A DNA stretch of 64,000 bases from Atriophallophorus winterbourni (Eukaryota > Platyhelminthes > Trematoda > Plagiorchiida > Microphallidae). Both the position numbers and the translations under genes were made by a program. Positions 46,125 to 57,748 of the stretch are shown piece after piece (position 1 is the stretch's first letter; each line of letters opens with the position of its first letter). The notes beneath the pieces are model-generated. The model did no database searches. It was given only the letters and a program-made list of their open reading frames with translations, and was not told the origin of the DNA. The stretch lies in NCBI GenBank assembly GCA_013407085.1, contig JACCGJ010005466.1, positions 1-64,000 of the forward strand, written 5' to 3'.

Positions 46125-47540
46125 GCTGATTCAAAGTAATTCAAACCAATTCAAAGTTTTAATGGTCCAAAAAGCAAATAATTAACAGTAACCACATATT
46201 AAAAATATGGGGAATGCATGAAAACAACACAAATGTTTTACCAATATTAAAAGTCAGCACGTGTATTCAGATGCGAAGTTGGGTTTAGTCAACATATATT
46301 TGTCAAGTTCAGCCTTGTACAAGTTCAGGCTTGATGCGCAAATGATATGTGGGGGCAGAGATTTCCATATAAAACAAACTCGAATACCAAAGAAAAAACT
46401 TTGACAATTCGTCCTGGAGTGTGGAATAATTTACTTTCAGCAATCTTCTACAACGTGGTTCTTGCCGATTGAAGAGGTGTACAATTGGGTGATCCACTGT
46501 ATGCAGAATGTTGAACTGCCTGATCAAGTTACCCCTGATACAACGGTACGAAAAGTCAAAGAGGTTTATAGTTTCAATCCTCTCCTCGTATGGCGTGTTG
46601 TATAGCCAGGTCTCAATTTTTGTAGCGCGTTGGTATACGTGTTGCAACAAGTTCATGCCCTTCTGTAACGATGGGGACCATGCTTGAACAGCGTACTCCA
46701 TTGTTGGTCTGATGTAGGTATTCATTATCCTTGGGAGTATATGCTTTGAGAAACTGACGAAGATCCTTCTGACCAATGCTTAGCTTTGACTAGACTTTTG
46801 TATACAACAGAACACTGCCGTGAAGACTTCAAGTTACTGCTAATCCACACACCCAGATTTTTCTCTACCGTAATTCATGCACGTTGCTGTGTTCCCAGAG
46901 AGTATGTGAATTCGAATGATTTACGAACATTTAACATTCATGGATGTTGAATGGTAGGCAGTTTCGCAATGTTATCTTATGAAGTGCTTCGAGAACTTTC
47001 TGTAGAATTTGGCAATTTTCTATGACGCGTACGCTAGTCCGCACTTCGATGTCATCCGCAAATAAAATGATTTTGCTGCGTACGATTTCAGGTATATCGA
47101 TAGCGTACAACAGGAAGATTATTGACCCCAAGACTTAGCCTTGAGTTACGCCACTTGTAACTTCTACTGGGATGGAATGTGCCCCACAAACACTGACCCT
47201 GATTTCTCTACCAATCAAGTAATTCTTTATCCAGGCCAATAATTTGCCGCACACCCCGTGGTGCTCCAATTTTTGTAGCAGTATGCTGTGGTTAACACGA
47301 TCAAAAGCTTTAGACATATCCAAGTAACAAGCATGGATAGGGTATACATCGTCCACGGCTCGAGTCCAATTATCAAGAGTTAATAGAGGATTCGTGATAC
47401 AGGATTGTCTTGTCCAAAATCCGTGCGATGAAATGAACAGAAGCTTATTTTGTTTCATGTGTTTGATAAGTTCGTCTGCTACAAATCGTTCATGAACTTA
47501 AGAGACCGCTGGCAACAACGTGACTTGAAAGTGACATGAT
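46125..47540 (-). mobile_element. CR1 family I, 5'-truncated
   Basis: Minus strand. RT starts near 47500 (LIKHMKQNKLLFISSHGFW), CYLDMSKAFDRVNHSILLQKL, VEVTSGVTQG, then IILFADDIEVRTSV (47090-47040, catalytic box kept), MEYAVQAWSPSLQKGM and YEERIETINLF. The 3' end with GGACCATTAAAAC (minus) is at 46125-46175. Several frameshifts. Confidence 0.8.
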
Positions 47541-47544
47541 AAAT

Positions 47545-48535
47545 GTCATGCAATTTTAATGCACATTCATGGACGACATCGAACGAATGAGGCCAACAGC
47601 AACAACGTTGGTGGACAGTGAAATTCGTGATCGACTTGGTTGATAGTTGCTTGCTAACGAAGAACCTAACTAATCACAGCTCCGGAAACCTAATGAATAA
47701 ATCTGATAGAAATCTATATTTTATTATCTGTACCATCCGGGACACTCCCGTGAGTTTCAGAGGTCGCTAAGATTTTTGTTCCTCTGCGATGCAGCAATAC
47801 GAAAATGACAAGATCCCTGTGAGTTATGGTGGCCATGACGCAATCAGATGTCGTACTCTATGATGCAGTGATTTATTCACGACTGATGTACACGCACCAC
47901 CTACCGTTGAGTTGAAAAAATACATTTGATAACTGTTTGATGTTACCCAAATCTCTCACACTTCAGAAACTTCATTCTTCATAATTTTGAACTCTGCACG
48001 TGCTCTAGCAACATCAGTTGTTCCTGTGCTCTGATTACACGTTCAGCCTCGGATAAAATTGTTGCCCTACTTTACGCTCCATGTCTCTCGGCGTGCAAAT
48101 GATTAAACTCTGCACGTGCAACAAGAACAGTAGTTGTTTTTGTGCTCTGATTAAATGTGCAAGTACGGTTTGCATTTAACGATAGTTTTTTCACTTCACT
48201 TCATCATACATTTCAATAATTATAAATCTGTTTAATGCATCCAATCTTGTCATAACTAGATAGGTTTTGCAGATAAGCTACCAATTTTGAAAAATGCATT
48301 TATATCTCGCGTCTCATATATGCTCAGGCAACTAGGTCTAGCTCTTAGCATGCATCTCTTATCCTGTGTGAAACGCCGAAAAACATTCCGTTGCTTGAAA
48401 AATTGTCGAGTACTGCTAAGTTTTGCCTTAATCCCGTTTTAATATAAATTTAATCGGCAGTTTTCTTGGCTGATAAGATAAACTATAAAATGTTGACAAC
48501 ATAGTGGATGGAGCACACATCTTCACAATATGGCG
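47545..48535. other. No recognisable feature
   Basis: About 1 kb without motif-bearing frames. A partial internal repeat (CTCTGCACGTGC at 47991 and 48110) is seen. Confidence 0.45.
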
Positions 48536-48539
48536 TACG

Positions 48540-48895
48540 TTTCTTGAGCAGAACTCACCAGTAACAGGCAATAGTTTGACAGGTCAATAATTTCCAGTGT
48601 CAGATCGGCAGCCACCTTTTAAGCTAGGTTTAACCACGCGAAGTTCCAAACTTGGTTACCATCCCTCGAGTAGCAAGTAGCTAAACTGGCTGTAAAGCGG
48701 TTCACATAACTCGCAATGACAGAACCAGAGGCCATCGGGTTTAATGGCACCGAATATGACAATATCTGGATTTAGCGAAATTACTCCAAAATTTTGGAAC
48801 CCTGAATCGCTTGAATACTCACAACGTTTCAATAAACCTTTTGGTACGAAGAATTTGGTGCTATAAATCGCGAAAGCGTTTCCGGTTGCCATCAC
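48540..48895 (-). pseudogene. CR1 family II fragment (linker/RT start)
   Basis: Minus strand 48895-48656 (TGNAFAIYSTKFFVPKGLLKRCEYS) matches the family II segment at 40110-39980 (IALAIYYSKVSVPKVLVERFECS). Joined directly to RTE-like copy D at about 48895. Confidence 0.65.
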
Positions 48896-50790
48896 TTCTC
48901 GTGCTTAGGTAAATACCTTCTGTCCTCGTCCTGAAAGCGTGCTTCGGAAGCAGAGCGAAGAAAATGCCAAACTGCGTGGGAGCAAGAAAACAACCTTGTT
49001 GACGCCTCGGCAAATCTCAAAAGCTTCTGAACTGCAACCGTTAAAATGGACTGAGCCTTCCATGTCTGAGTGGAATGAAATAACGAGTTTAGGCAGCCTT
49101 GGGGGACAGCCTATGAGATCAAGCATTTTGAAAAGATCCTCCCTTCTGACGTAGTCGAATGCCTTAGTTAAATCAATGAAACCAGCGTATTATTGCTTAC
49201 GCTGTTCATGACACTTTTCATGAAGTTGTCTCAGCTAGAAGATCATGTCAACGGTTGATCTTCCCTTGCGGAACCCACATTGAGATTCGGAGTAAATTCT
49301 ATAAGCTAAAACTTGCAGCCGGATCTGTAAGACATTAGCAAACAATTTGCCTATAACATTTAGAAGGGAGATTCCTCTGTAAATGATGCAGTCGCCTCTA
49401 TCTCCTTTATTCTTGATTAGCGCGATGATCTTTGTATCTCGCATCTCTTGTGGGACACACTCCTCCTGCCAGCACTGAAGAAGCAAATGGTGAAGCGGTT
49501 GTAATAATGCTGCTCTACAGCATTTGATGAGCTCAGATGGAATATCGTCGTCACCAGGGGCCTTCATATTCGCTAAGCTATCGATTGCTCTATTGAGCTC
49601 ATCAAGAGTAGGAGGAGTATCTAGATATTCAATAGTCGGCAACCTCTCGACATTTTCGAATACATGTGGTAAAACCGTACTGTCCCAAAAGTAGAGAGAG
49701 GAGAAGTGCTCTACCCATCTTTCCATCTGCTGTGTTTTGTCCACAATCGGGTGACCAGATGCAGAATCAATGGGAGCCGTTTTCAGTTTGTTTGAACCCA
49801 TGGCTCTCTTGATCTCATCGTAAATGCCATGAAAATTTCCAGTATCCGCAGCTTTTTGGGAACTAAGGCTAATTTCTGTCCAGTAGTGATTTGCACATCG
49901 CCTTCAAGTCTGTCGAACCTTATTTTTAGCTGCTCCTAAATGTCGTAAGTTTTCATATGTTGGCATACCTTTGAACCTCAAGAATGCTGAACGTTTCTCA
50001 TCCAACACAGCAGTAATCTCAGAAGCTTTTGCTTCGAAACAGTCGCTCGTTCGAGCTTTCTTCGGACCGAAAGTAGAAAGTGCGACTCGGCATATGCAGC
50101 TTTTTATCGATTCCCAGTTTTCGGAAGCAGACTCGAATATGGTTGTCTTGGTAAACACTGATGTGAAGGCTTCTGCGAATTTTGGAGTTAGATTAGTTTC
50201 GCACACGCGAGTGACGTCCATCCTAGGTTTAGCAGACTACTTGGTGCGGTAAAATCTCGTGCGGGGAAGCTCGAGTTTTGCCCAGACCAGTGAATGATCA
50301 GAGTCGCAGTCTGCGCTTTGCTATGATCTGGTAAGGAGCACGCTTCCTATATTATTGCGCTTAATAAGAATAAAATCAAGCTGATGCCAATGCTTTTAGC
50401 GAGGATATTTCCAAGAGACTTCATGCTGTGCTTTTGTTTGAAAGAAAGTGTTACTGACAAACAGACTGAATTGTGTGCACATTTCTAGAAGGCGTTGTCC
50501 ATTTTCATTGGTGTTACCTACACCGAACCCCCCGAGACAGTTTTGCCAAGACTCTTAATCTGGACCAAATCTAGCACTCAATACCACTACAGAGTTTCTT
50601 TGTGGCACGTTTTTGAGGACAGTTGCGTGGTTATAATTTCAAGTCGCTGGTGTGGAAAGATACAATCTGCTTGTCGGTTTATTCCTAATCCACATGCACC
50701 CAATGAGGATAGGAGACCATGGCGTGACGGCAGCTTATTGACTGGGGGCTGCCCAGCTTGAAGCGGGCGGTGAGAACTATCTGCATTCGA
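48895..50790 (-). mobile_element. RTE-like copy D: leader, endonuclease part, RT start
   Basis: Minus strand. Leader and endonuclease start (50790-50500, matching 31110-30400), linker (50221-49904: RVALSTFGPKKARTSD), RT start (49801-49235: MERWVEHFSSLYFWDSTVLP, LDELNRAIDSLANMKAPGDDDIPSELIKCC, SQCGFRKGRSTVDMIF) and part of the palm (49126-48905). Truncated just before the FADD box. A 5'-to-middle piece. Confidence 0.7.
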
Positions 50791-50796
50791 TTGAAC

Positions 50797-51765
50797 GTAG
50801 TAGTAGTTGTTGTTGGCCTCCTTCGGTTGATGTCGACCATGAATGTACATCACAATTGCGTGAATGTTTAAGTTTTGCAGCTTTTGAAATGACTAAACAG
50901 TCCGATTCGGGAGAAACAATCTCTCCCGCAGCGCTGGCAACAAAAGTCGGAACTCGGTTGTATAACATCAGTTACACGCCGGCGGCGTGATCTGCGTTCT
51001 TCTGCCAAGAGCTGTATCTGCTCCTCCCTAGCTTGCAGACAACGCTTTACACAGTGCCTCCAATGTGAGCGGTCGAAAGCAAGTTCTTCCCTACTCGCCG
51101 GGTCAATGCCAAGAGCTTCCAAATCTCTTCTGCAAACATCTTTGTACCACAATTTCGGTCTGCCCAATGGTCGACTTTCTAGTTGCAACTCACCATAGAG
51201 TAGATCTTTCGGAATACGACCATTTTTCATTTTGTAGACATGATAAACCAGCGCAGGCGGCGCTGTCACAATAGAGTGAACATGCTCTGTTTACCGGCTT
51301 TTAAAGCACTTCAGCGTTAGTCATTCTGTCCATCCACGATATGTTCAACATACGATGGATGCTTCATAGATGGAAAGCATTCAGCTTCCGTTCGTGTTTT
51401 GTGTGGGTGGTCCAGGTTCCACTGCCGTACAGCAAAGCATTCAGTACGCACGCGCTTTATACCATCATCTTTGTCTTTACAGTCAGCTTGCGGTTACCCC
51501 AAACACGAGTGTTCAAACGGGACAGAATGACAACCGCTCTGCCAATCCCATTATCAATCTCCGTGTCTAGCGAGAGGTTATCCGCAATGGTTGAACCAAG
51601 GTATGTGAACTGATGTACTGAGTCAAGCTGAAAGTTCCGAACAGTTATGATGAGAGGCGATATAGTCCCTTGACCAAGGACTTTCGTCTTGCTCATGCTG
51701 ATTATTAGCCCAAAGTCTTTGCATACCGATGGAAAAACAGCGCATTAGAGACTGGAGGTGCTCTT
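50797..51765 (-). mobile_element. RTE-like copy E: end of RT and C-terminal domain
   Basis: Minus strand 51765-51457 begins just after the catalytic box (HSQEHLQSLMRCFS; MSKTKVLGQGTISP) and continues to the C-terminal domain (51269-50868: GRIPKDLLYGELQLESRPLGRPKLWYKDVCRRDLEALGI, finger CCQRCGRDCFSRIGLFSHFKSC). The 3' tail near 50800-50825 ends in a CAACAACTACTACTACG repeat. It meets the leader of copy D head to tail. Confidence 0.7.
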
Positions 51766-51769
51766 GGGA

Positions 51770-52720
51770 GTGAGGAAGATGCAACATTTTACATTTACTT
51801 TTGTTGAAAGGCATCAGATTTATTTGAGACCAGAGATACTGAGTATCCAACTGCTCTTTCAGCATTGAACAATATTCAGTGGATCAGATTTCCTTCAGTA
51901 TTTTCATGGCATCAGCAAAACGTACCATCTCGCAAGGAAATACTTGGAAATCTTCATGTATAACAAGATAATTATAGGCCAGGGCACTGAAATTTGATTG
52001 AGGCCGCTGGTGTCATTGCTAGTTTTTGACATACAGCCCTCAATGCAGTCTCGCTCATGCTGTTATGTGAGATAATCTCACAACAGTCACCAAAACCATG
52101 CTAATGAAAAGTGTATACACTAATTGAGGAAATGTATGTGAGAGTGCAGATTACGAGTCTTGGCCAAATTGTCTAGGAAGTTTTACAGTTGGTAGAATAA
52201 ATGAAATAAGAAAACGCCGTTTGGAAGAATGCACATAGTTCAAATTTTTCGTCTCTAACATAAATTTCTGGCAAAGCCACTGCATGAAGTCTCGTGGAAA
52301 CATCCTTGTTTCGTAACATTGATTGTCCACGTTTACCTTATTTTATGTCCAGGATAATTTAAACAATTATGCCGATAACTTGTTGCTCATGAATAAAATT
52401 TAGTTTGAAAAATAAAATTCCTGAAATTTATAAAACTTTATCAGTGCAAAATGTTCTGACAGCTTGAGTATTGGTAAAAAAATAATCATATCATTAGGAA
52501 CACTTTTCGCTGTTAACCTTGTAAACGGTCGATCCTGGCAAACATCGGAAAATGGTTTGTCAATCCGAGAGAGATAGCGAGGTGACACATTTTGATGATC
52601 TAATGAACAAACAACTTCCTGTAATTCTTTTTAAATGTGACTCACCGAAATTGAAAAAAATGTTTGATTACTTAATAAAAAACGTGTAAGCGGTTCTTTG
52701 TGTTGGGTGAATATGAAAAG
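51770..52720 (-). repeat. Ancient CR1-derived repeat R, copy 2
   Basis: Minus strand reads decayed CR1 RT boxes: NDTSGLNQISVPWPIIILLYMKI (for VTSGVPQGSVLGP..LY.ND), EMVRFADAMKI (for the FADD box) and LKEQLDTQYLWSQINLMPFNKSKCKMLHL. Homologous to 37240-38355. The RTE-like copy E starts inside it at about 51765. Confidence 0.6.
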
Positions 52721-53139
52721 CGTATATTGTACAGGTTAGAAATCAGAAAAATAGTCTGCTCGCGCCTTCAACCATGCTGGCGAATTTTAATACGATTCTC
52801 ACCTTAATGTTTGTCGAACATACTCTGCAAATTCAAACACTCAAACGTGACTATACCGCGCAAGCTGGGACACCATAGTTGAATAAAACATATCTTCACT
52901 CGATAGAACGTACCGTTAGGCAACCAAAATGTTTACCGGATTGCATAAACCGACTTGACTTACTTCGAATGCGTAATCTCGAGCGTACGTGCATGCGAGG
53001 TGTTGGCCTTTTCCTGATATACGGAATAATCCATAGGACCTATCCGACAACTATTCAAATTTAGTTCCATCTCCCGACGCGCAATCACAATTTAACACTT
53101 CACATAACACATTCTTCATTAAATTGCCGCGATAACGTC

Positions 53140-53215
53140 TAATTAAATTTTAATGGTCTAAAAAGCATATAGCTTCACAAAAAAACCACAGAATAATATG
53201 AACATTCTCTCCTTT
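53140..53215 (-). mobile_element. Short CR1 3' terminus
   Basis: AATTTTAATGGTCTAAAAAGC and the following tract match the 3' end of the CR1 at 4728-4790 (minus strand sense). A strongly 5'-truncated insertion. Confidence 0.6.
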
Positions 53216-53409
53216 CGATACTGGAGAACACGATGACAGACCATATTCAAGATAATGATTGATATGATAGCTATAGAATATCTTAAATTTATCAGGAGTA
53301 AACACTGAAAATGATTGTCAAATTGGCCAAAACATTCGATTATAGGCAAGTGTTTTCGGAATTAATCCGGATTGGACTTCAATGAGTCTGACACGTGTTG
53401 CTGTGGTTG

Positions 53410-54425
53410 TTGGCCATTATTTCGCGTGCGTAGGCATATGCCTTCTGTTCTCGCTCAGAAAGCATGCTCCAGAAGCAGAGCAACGAATATGCCGGAAAGC
53501 GTGGGAGCATGAACATACTCTTGTTTGACGCATCAAATAATTTCAATGGCTTTTGAACCGGATCCGTTAAAATGGGCTGAGCCTCCCGTGCCTGAGTGGA
53601 ACTTAATAACGCCTTTTGGCATTCTTTGGGGGGCAGCCTATCAGATCAAGCATTTTGAAAAGATCCTCCCTGCTGACGTAGTCGAATGCCTTCGTAAAAT
53701 CAATTGAAACAGGGTATAATGGTACAAGCTGTTTCCAACACTTTTCTTGAAGATGTCTCACGGAGCATATCTTGTCAACGGTTGTTCTTCACCAGTGGAA
53801 GCCACATTGAGATTCGGAGTACAGTTTATCAGCTAAAACTTGTAGTCTGATCTGTAATACTTTAGGAAACAATTTTCCTACGACATTCAGAAGGGAGATT
53901 TCACTGTAATTGTTGAACTCGCCTCTATCACCCTTATTCTTTCATAACATATTGAACACAGTGTCTCGCATCTCTTGTGGGACACAATGCTCCTGCCAGC
54001 ACTGAAGAAGCAAACGGTGAAGTGTTTGTAATAATACAGCTCTACAGGATTCAAAGAGCTCAAGTGGAAATGCCTCATCACCAGGGTCCTTCTCATTCTC
54101 TAAGCGGTCGATTGCCATATTGTGCTCATGAATATTAGGGGGAGTATCTAGATGTTCAAAAGTCGGCAACCGTCCCGTTGCTAGAGTAGAGAGAGGAGAA
54201 GTGCTCTGTTCATCTTTTCATCTGCTGAGTTTTCTCAAAAATCGGGTTACCCGATGCAGACTTAATGGGATCCGTTTTAAGTGTGTTTGGACCAATGGCA
54301 TTCTTGATCCCATCATACATTCCGTGAAAATTTCCAGTATCCGCAGCTTTTGGGATTCTGAGGCTATTATCACACAACGTCTAATCGCAGAGCGCTTCGT
54401 ATGTCTAGGAATGGGTTCATGTCTC
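53410..54425 (-). pseudogene. RTE-like copy F: RT start and palm
   Basis: Minus strand. 54169-53942 reads LDTPPNIHEHNMAIDRLENEKDPGDEAFPLELFESC, 54096-53887 overlaps it, and further sequence matches the palm up to the same breakpoint as copy D (just before the FADD box). Many shifts. The ends are not sharply defined. Confidence 0.65.
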
Positions 54426-54639
54426 TCATAATGATAAAGAAATAACCGGGCGTAGAACTATTAAAAGCACAAAATGGCACATGGGATAGATAGTGTCAGG
54501 TTGCTCAAGTAAGTGCTATTATATTACGGTAATTGCGATTGACGTTGTGAGGATTTGGGAGAACTATGAGATTATCTTACTCTTTTTAAATGTTCAAAAA
54601 TCAATTTATGAATGACCGCTCGAACTGTCAAGATCATTA

Positions 54640-54755
54640 TTGGTCAAGCACGCTCACATCCCTATCTCTTACACTCCACTACCGGTTTTTGGCTGTTTAC
54701 CTCATCAAGTGATGACAGTAAGATGAGGTTCAGTGAGCCTTGAAATCACACTCGA
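54640..54755 (-). repeat. Isolated hammerhead-repeat fragment
   Basis: Minus strand keeps the AAACCGGTAGTGG and AAACAGCC tracts and CTGATC/TTGATGAGG remnants of the 242-bp unit ribozyme, with AAAA for GAAA. Inactive. Confidence 0.55.
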
Positions 54756-54906
54756 ATGTACGAAGATTTAGGAAGATAATGCTGTGAGGATATATTGATA
54801 CCATTCCTCAAGACGTTCAGAAGTTTGTTTAACAAATAAACATTTTGCATGATAGGTGTTAATTCTGTTATTATAAGTTTATCACCGGGGAAGAGCAACA
54901 ACTTAC

Positions 54907-55089
54907 CGTTGGAGATCGAAGGATTAGCAGGTCCGCCTATGAATTCTTCCAGAGACAAACAATCTGAATTAAACGCACATATCAGACTGGGTAAAATTAG
55001 ATGTGACAGCAAATTGAACACATCCGTGAGAGTCAAAGCAAGAGCACAAGAATCAACCGGATGATCGTCGACAGTGCGTTGGTGCTTGA
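54907..55089 (-). CDS. Candidate exon of an unidentified host gene
   Basis: On the minus strand a pyrimidine-rich acceptor (..TTTCGTTCGTTTAG) precedes 55089, and a strong donor (G then GTAAGT) follows 54907. The 183-bp exon is open in phase 1 to phase 1 and encodes KHQRTVDDHPVD, a hydrophobic stretch (SCALALTLTDVFNLLSHLIL) and EEFIGGPANPSISN. The hydrophobic part with LALTLTD resembles the second helix of a rhodopsin-like receptor, but this is only a resemblance. No partner exon was identified, and chance cannot be excluded. Confidence 0.3.
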
Positions 55090-55914
55090 CTAAACGAACG
55101 AAATAGAAAATAGTCGACGATGCCAAGCAACTCACCTTTCCCTCTCTATTAGGATTTTACTTTCTCATGGTTCTGTGGCAGTTTAGCATTCGGTGCATGC
55201 TACTTGTGCACTGCTGTCTGTGATGACGATGATGACAGTTAACAACCAAGTGTTCAATTGTCGTTTATATTCGAGGACGAGTTTTATAAGGACTAAGCCT
55301 GTCTTATGATGGTGCAGCCAAACCATTGCATCTTTCTCCCGTGAGTATAAACGATAGCGTAGTTGCTTACATACATTGCGTAACAAATGTGCTACTGATG
55401 ACATCGCATCTGCAGAACAACATTGGATACTTGATCGGTATTTCGGACTTACAATTGTGTATCTTGTGACTTGAGCTGCTACATGTTACCCGTGAAACAC
55501 TACAAGACCAATCTCTCCCTACTAACCTCTCTTTATTTTTGTGACTTTTAAAGACTATAAGCAACCCATGACTTTGCTTCATCTTCTGTTTGAATATTGA
55601 GCAGCATTCCGTAACCAAGTCACTAGAAAACTGTCAACTTTTTAAACATTATTATTGAAAAGAGAAATTAAATCCTTGGTCTTCACACCTTTTATCTCAA
55701 GGCTGACTTTTGGATCGAAACTACTGATTGAGTAAATAAGCGTATGTTGCATTTAGGCATTTTAACGAAGAACGACAATGTCAACTATTTATTCGATCCA
55801 GTATTTCGTCAAAACTTGCAATCGTTGGTAGTCCGCTAATGACTGCTCCATGATTCAGTTGAAGAAATAATTTAGCACAATCGGTGATAACGAGCTTCTT
55901 TGTTTGATTTTTGT

Positions 55915-56990
55915 GTGCAAATTCAAAGTAATTCGAAGTTTTAATGGTCCAAAAAGCAAATATTCTACAGTAACAACAGATTAAAAATATAGGTAACTCA
56001 TAAAAAACAACACAAATATTTTATACATATGGAAAGTCAGCACGTGTATTCAGGTGCAAGGTTGCGTTTGGTCAACATATATTGGAAAGTTCAGCCTTGA
56101 ACATGTTCAGGCTTGTTGCGCAAATGATATGTGGGGGCAGGGGGTTCCATAGAAAACAGACTCTGACAGCAAAGAAACACCTTCGACAATTTGATCTGGA
56201 GTGTGGAATTATTAGATTGTAGCCATGCGATCTGCTACCACGTGCTTATTGCCGATGAAACAGGTGTTCACGTGGGTGATCCGCTGTATGCAGAATCTTG
56301 AAAAGCAGGATCAATTCACCTCTGAGACGACGATACGAAAAGTTAAAGAGGTTTAGCGTTGCAATGCTCTCCTCGTATGGCCTGTTGTATAGCCCGGTGG
56401 TATACCCGTTGCAGCAAGGTCATGTTCTTCTATAACCATGGGACCACGCTTGAACAGCATACTTCATTGTTGGTCTGATATAGGTGTTAATAATACGAGG
56501 GAGTATCTGCTTTGAAGAACGACCTAAGATCCTTCTGAGCAATGCTAGAATTTGGCAGGAGTTATTGTATGCAACAGAACAGTGCCGTGAAGACTTCAGG
56601 TTACTGCTAATCCACACGCCCAGGTCTTTCTCTTCAGTAACTCATGAAAGTTGCTGAGATCCCAGAGAGTATGTGAATTCGAATGATTTGCTGACGTTTA
56701 ACATTTTACATTTTTGGACGTTGAATGGTAAGCAGTTCCGCAAATACCAATTATGAAGTGCTTCGAGATCTTTTTGGAGAATTTGGCAAATTTCTGTGGT
56801 GCGTATGCTAGTCCAGACTTTAATGTCATCCGCAAATAAAATGATTTTGCGGCCGGACGATTTTGGGTATACCATTCGCGTACATGAGGAAGTATATTGG
56901 CCCCATAACTGAGCCTTGAGGTACATCACTTGTAACTTCTACTGGGCTGGATAGTGCCCCATCAACTCTAACCCTTAGCAAGGAACCCTA
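55915..56990 (-). mobile_element. CR1 family I, 5'-truncated
   Basis: Minus strand. RT piece 56929-56642 (KIILFADDIKVWTSIRTTEICQILQKDLEALHNW; catalytic box kept), 56617-56420 (MWISSNLKSSRHCSVAYNNSCQ, TYIRPTMKYAVQAWS), further C-terminal remnants to 56040, and the 3' end GGACCATTAAAAC (minus) with TTTGAATTAC at 55920-55945. Several shifts. Confidence 0.8.
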
Positions 56991-56999
56991 GCCTTGATA

Positions 57000-57320
57000 C
57001 AGTGGGAAAATGCTTTAGCCAGGATCATGCGTTTTGCGGGGCCCAATCCGATTGAATGATATCACATAGGCAGCCGCACTTCGCATAGTCAGATGCAGCG
57101 TGGAATCGTTAAAACTCACTGTCGTTAACCGCCGAGACCATGCTTCAGAATCCTTCACAGCGTGAAATAGTTGGTTTACGCATTCGATCCCGGGATGACT
57201 TTTGTACGCCTACGATGCTCAATGTAAAACTATTTTGACAGCAACATCGCTCACCGCTTTCTTGCTTATTACGTTTTGCACATAGATTTATATTTGTGAC
57301 TACTCATTAGTAATTTATTT
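57000..57320. other. No recognisable feature
   Basis: No motif on either strand. Confidence 0.4.
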
Positions 57321-57324
57321 AACG

Positions 57325-57748
57325 GTTGGGAATAAGTTCACATATCCAAAATTCCCCAAAGGCACGCGTCTCATATTGCCTCTGACAACCAAGTCCAGCT
57401 CCTGGCCTGCACGCGTGGTCCAGTGTTAACCGGCGGAATTGGTTCTTCTGACAGGAGAAGGGGCGAAGGCGGCTGACTGGCGCCTCAAAACCAGCATGCT
57501 TCGGGCAGGTGGAGCTCGTAAGTCCATGAAGGCGGTTCACCTAGGGGAAGGAAAACCCTTATTTGAAACCTCCACTGCTTGTGGCTGCACCCAATCATGT
57601 AAAATGCTTCAGGGGTCAACCTTGACGAAAAACTCGGTGCCGGAGTCCCGTTAGGCAGTCCGAAGTTTTATTTAACTTCGCTCTGCCAACTCCTGCGAAT
57701 ATATCGGTATCCAAACGTATCAGCCTATCTGTTCCCTTGGTTCCAGTC
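57325..57748 (+). repeat. GC-rich leader of the RTE-like family, second copy
   Basis: The 57560-57740 part matches the leader at 31480-31320 (read on minus): TGCTTCAGG, CCCGTTAGGCAGTCCGAAG, CAAACGTATCAGCCTA. The 57325-57560 part matches 44560-44710. No endonuclease follows, so it is a dead 5' fragment. Confidence 0.55.
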
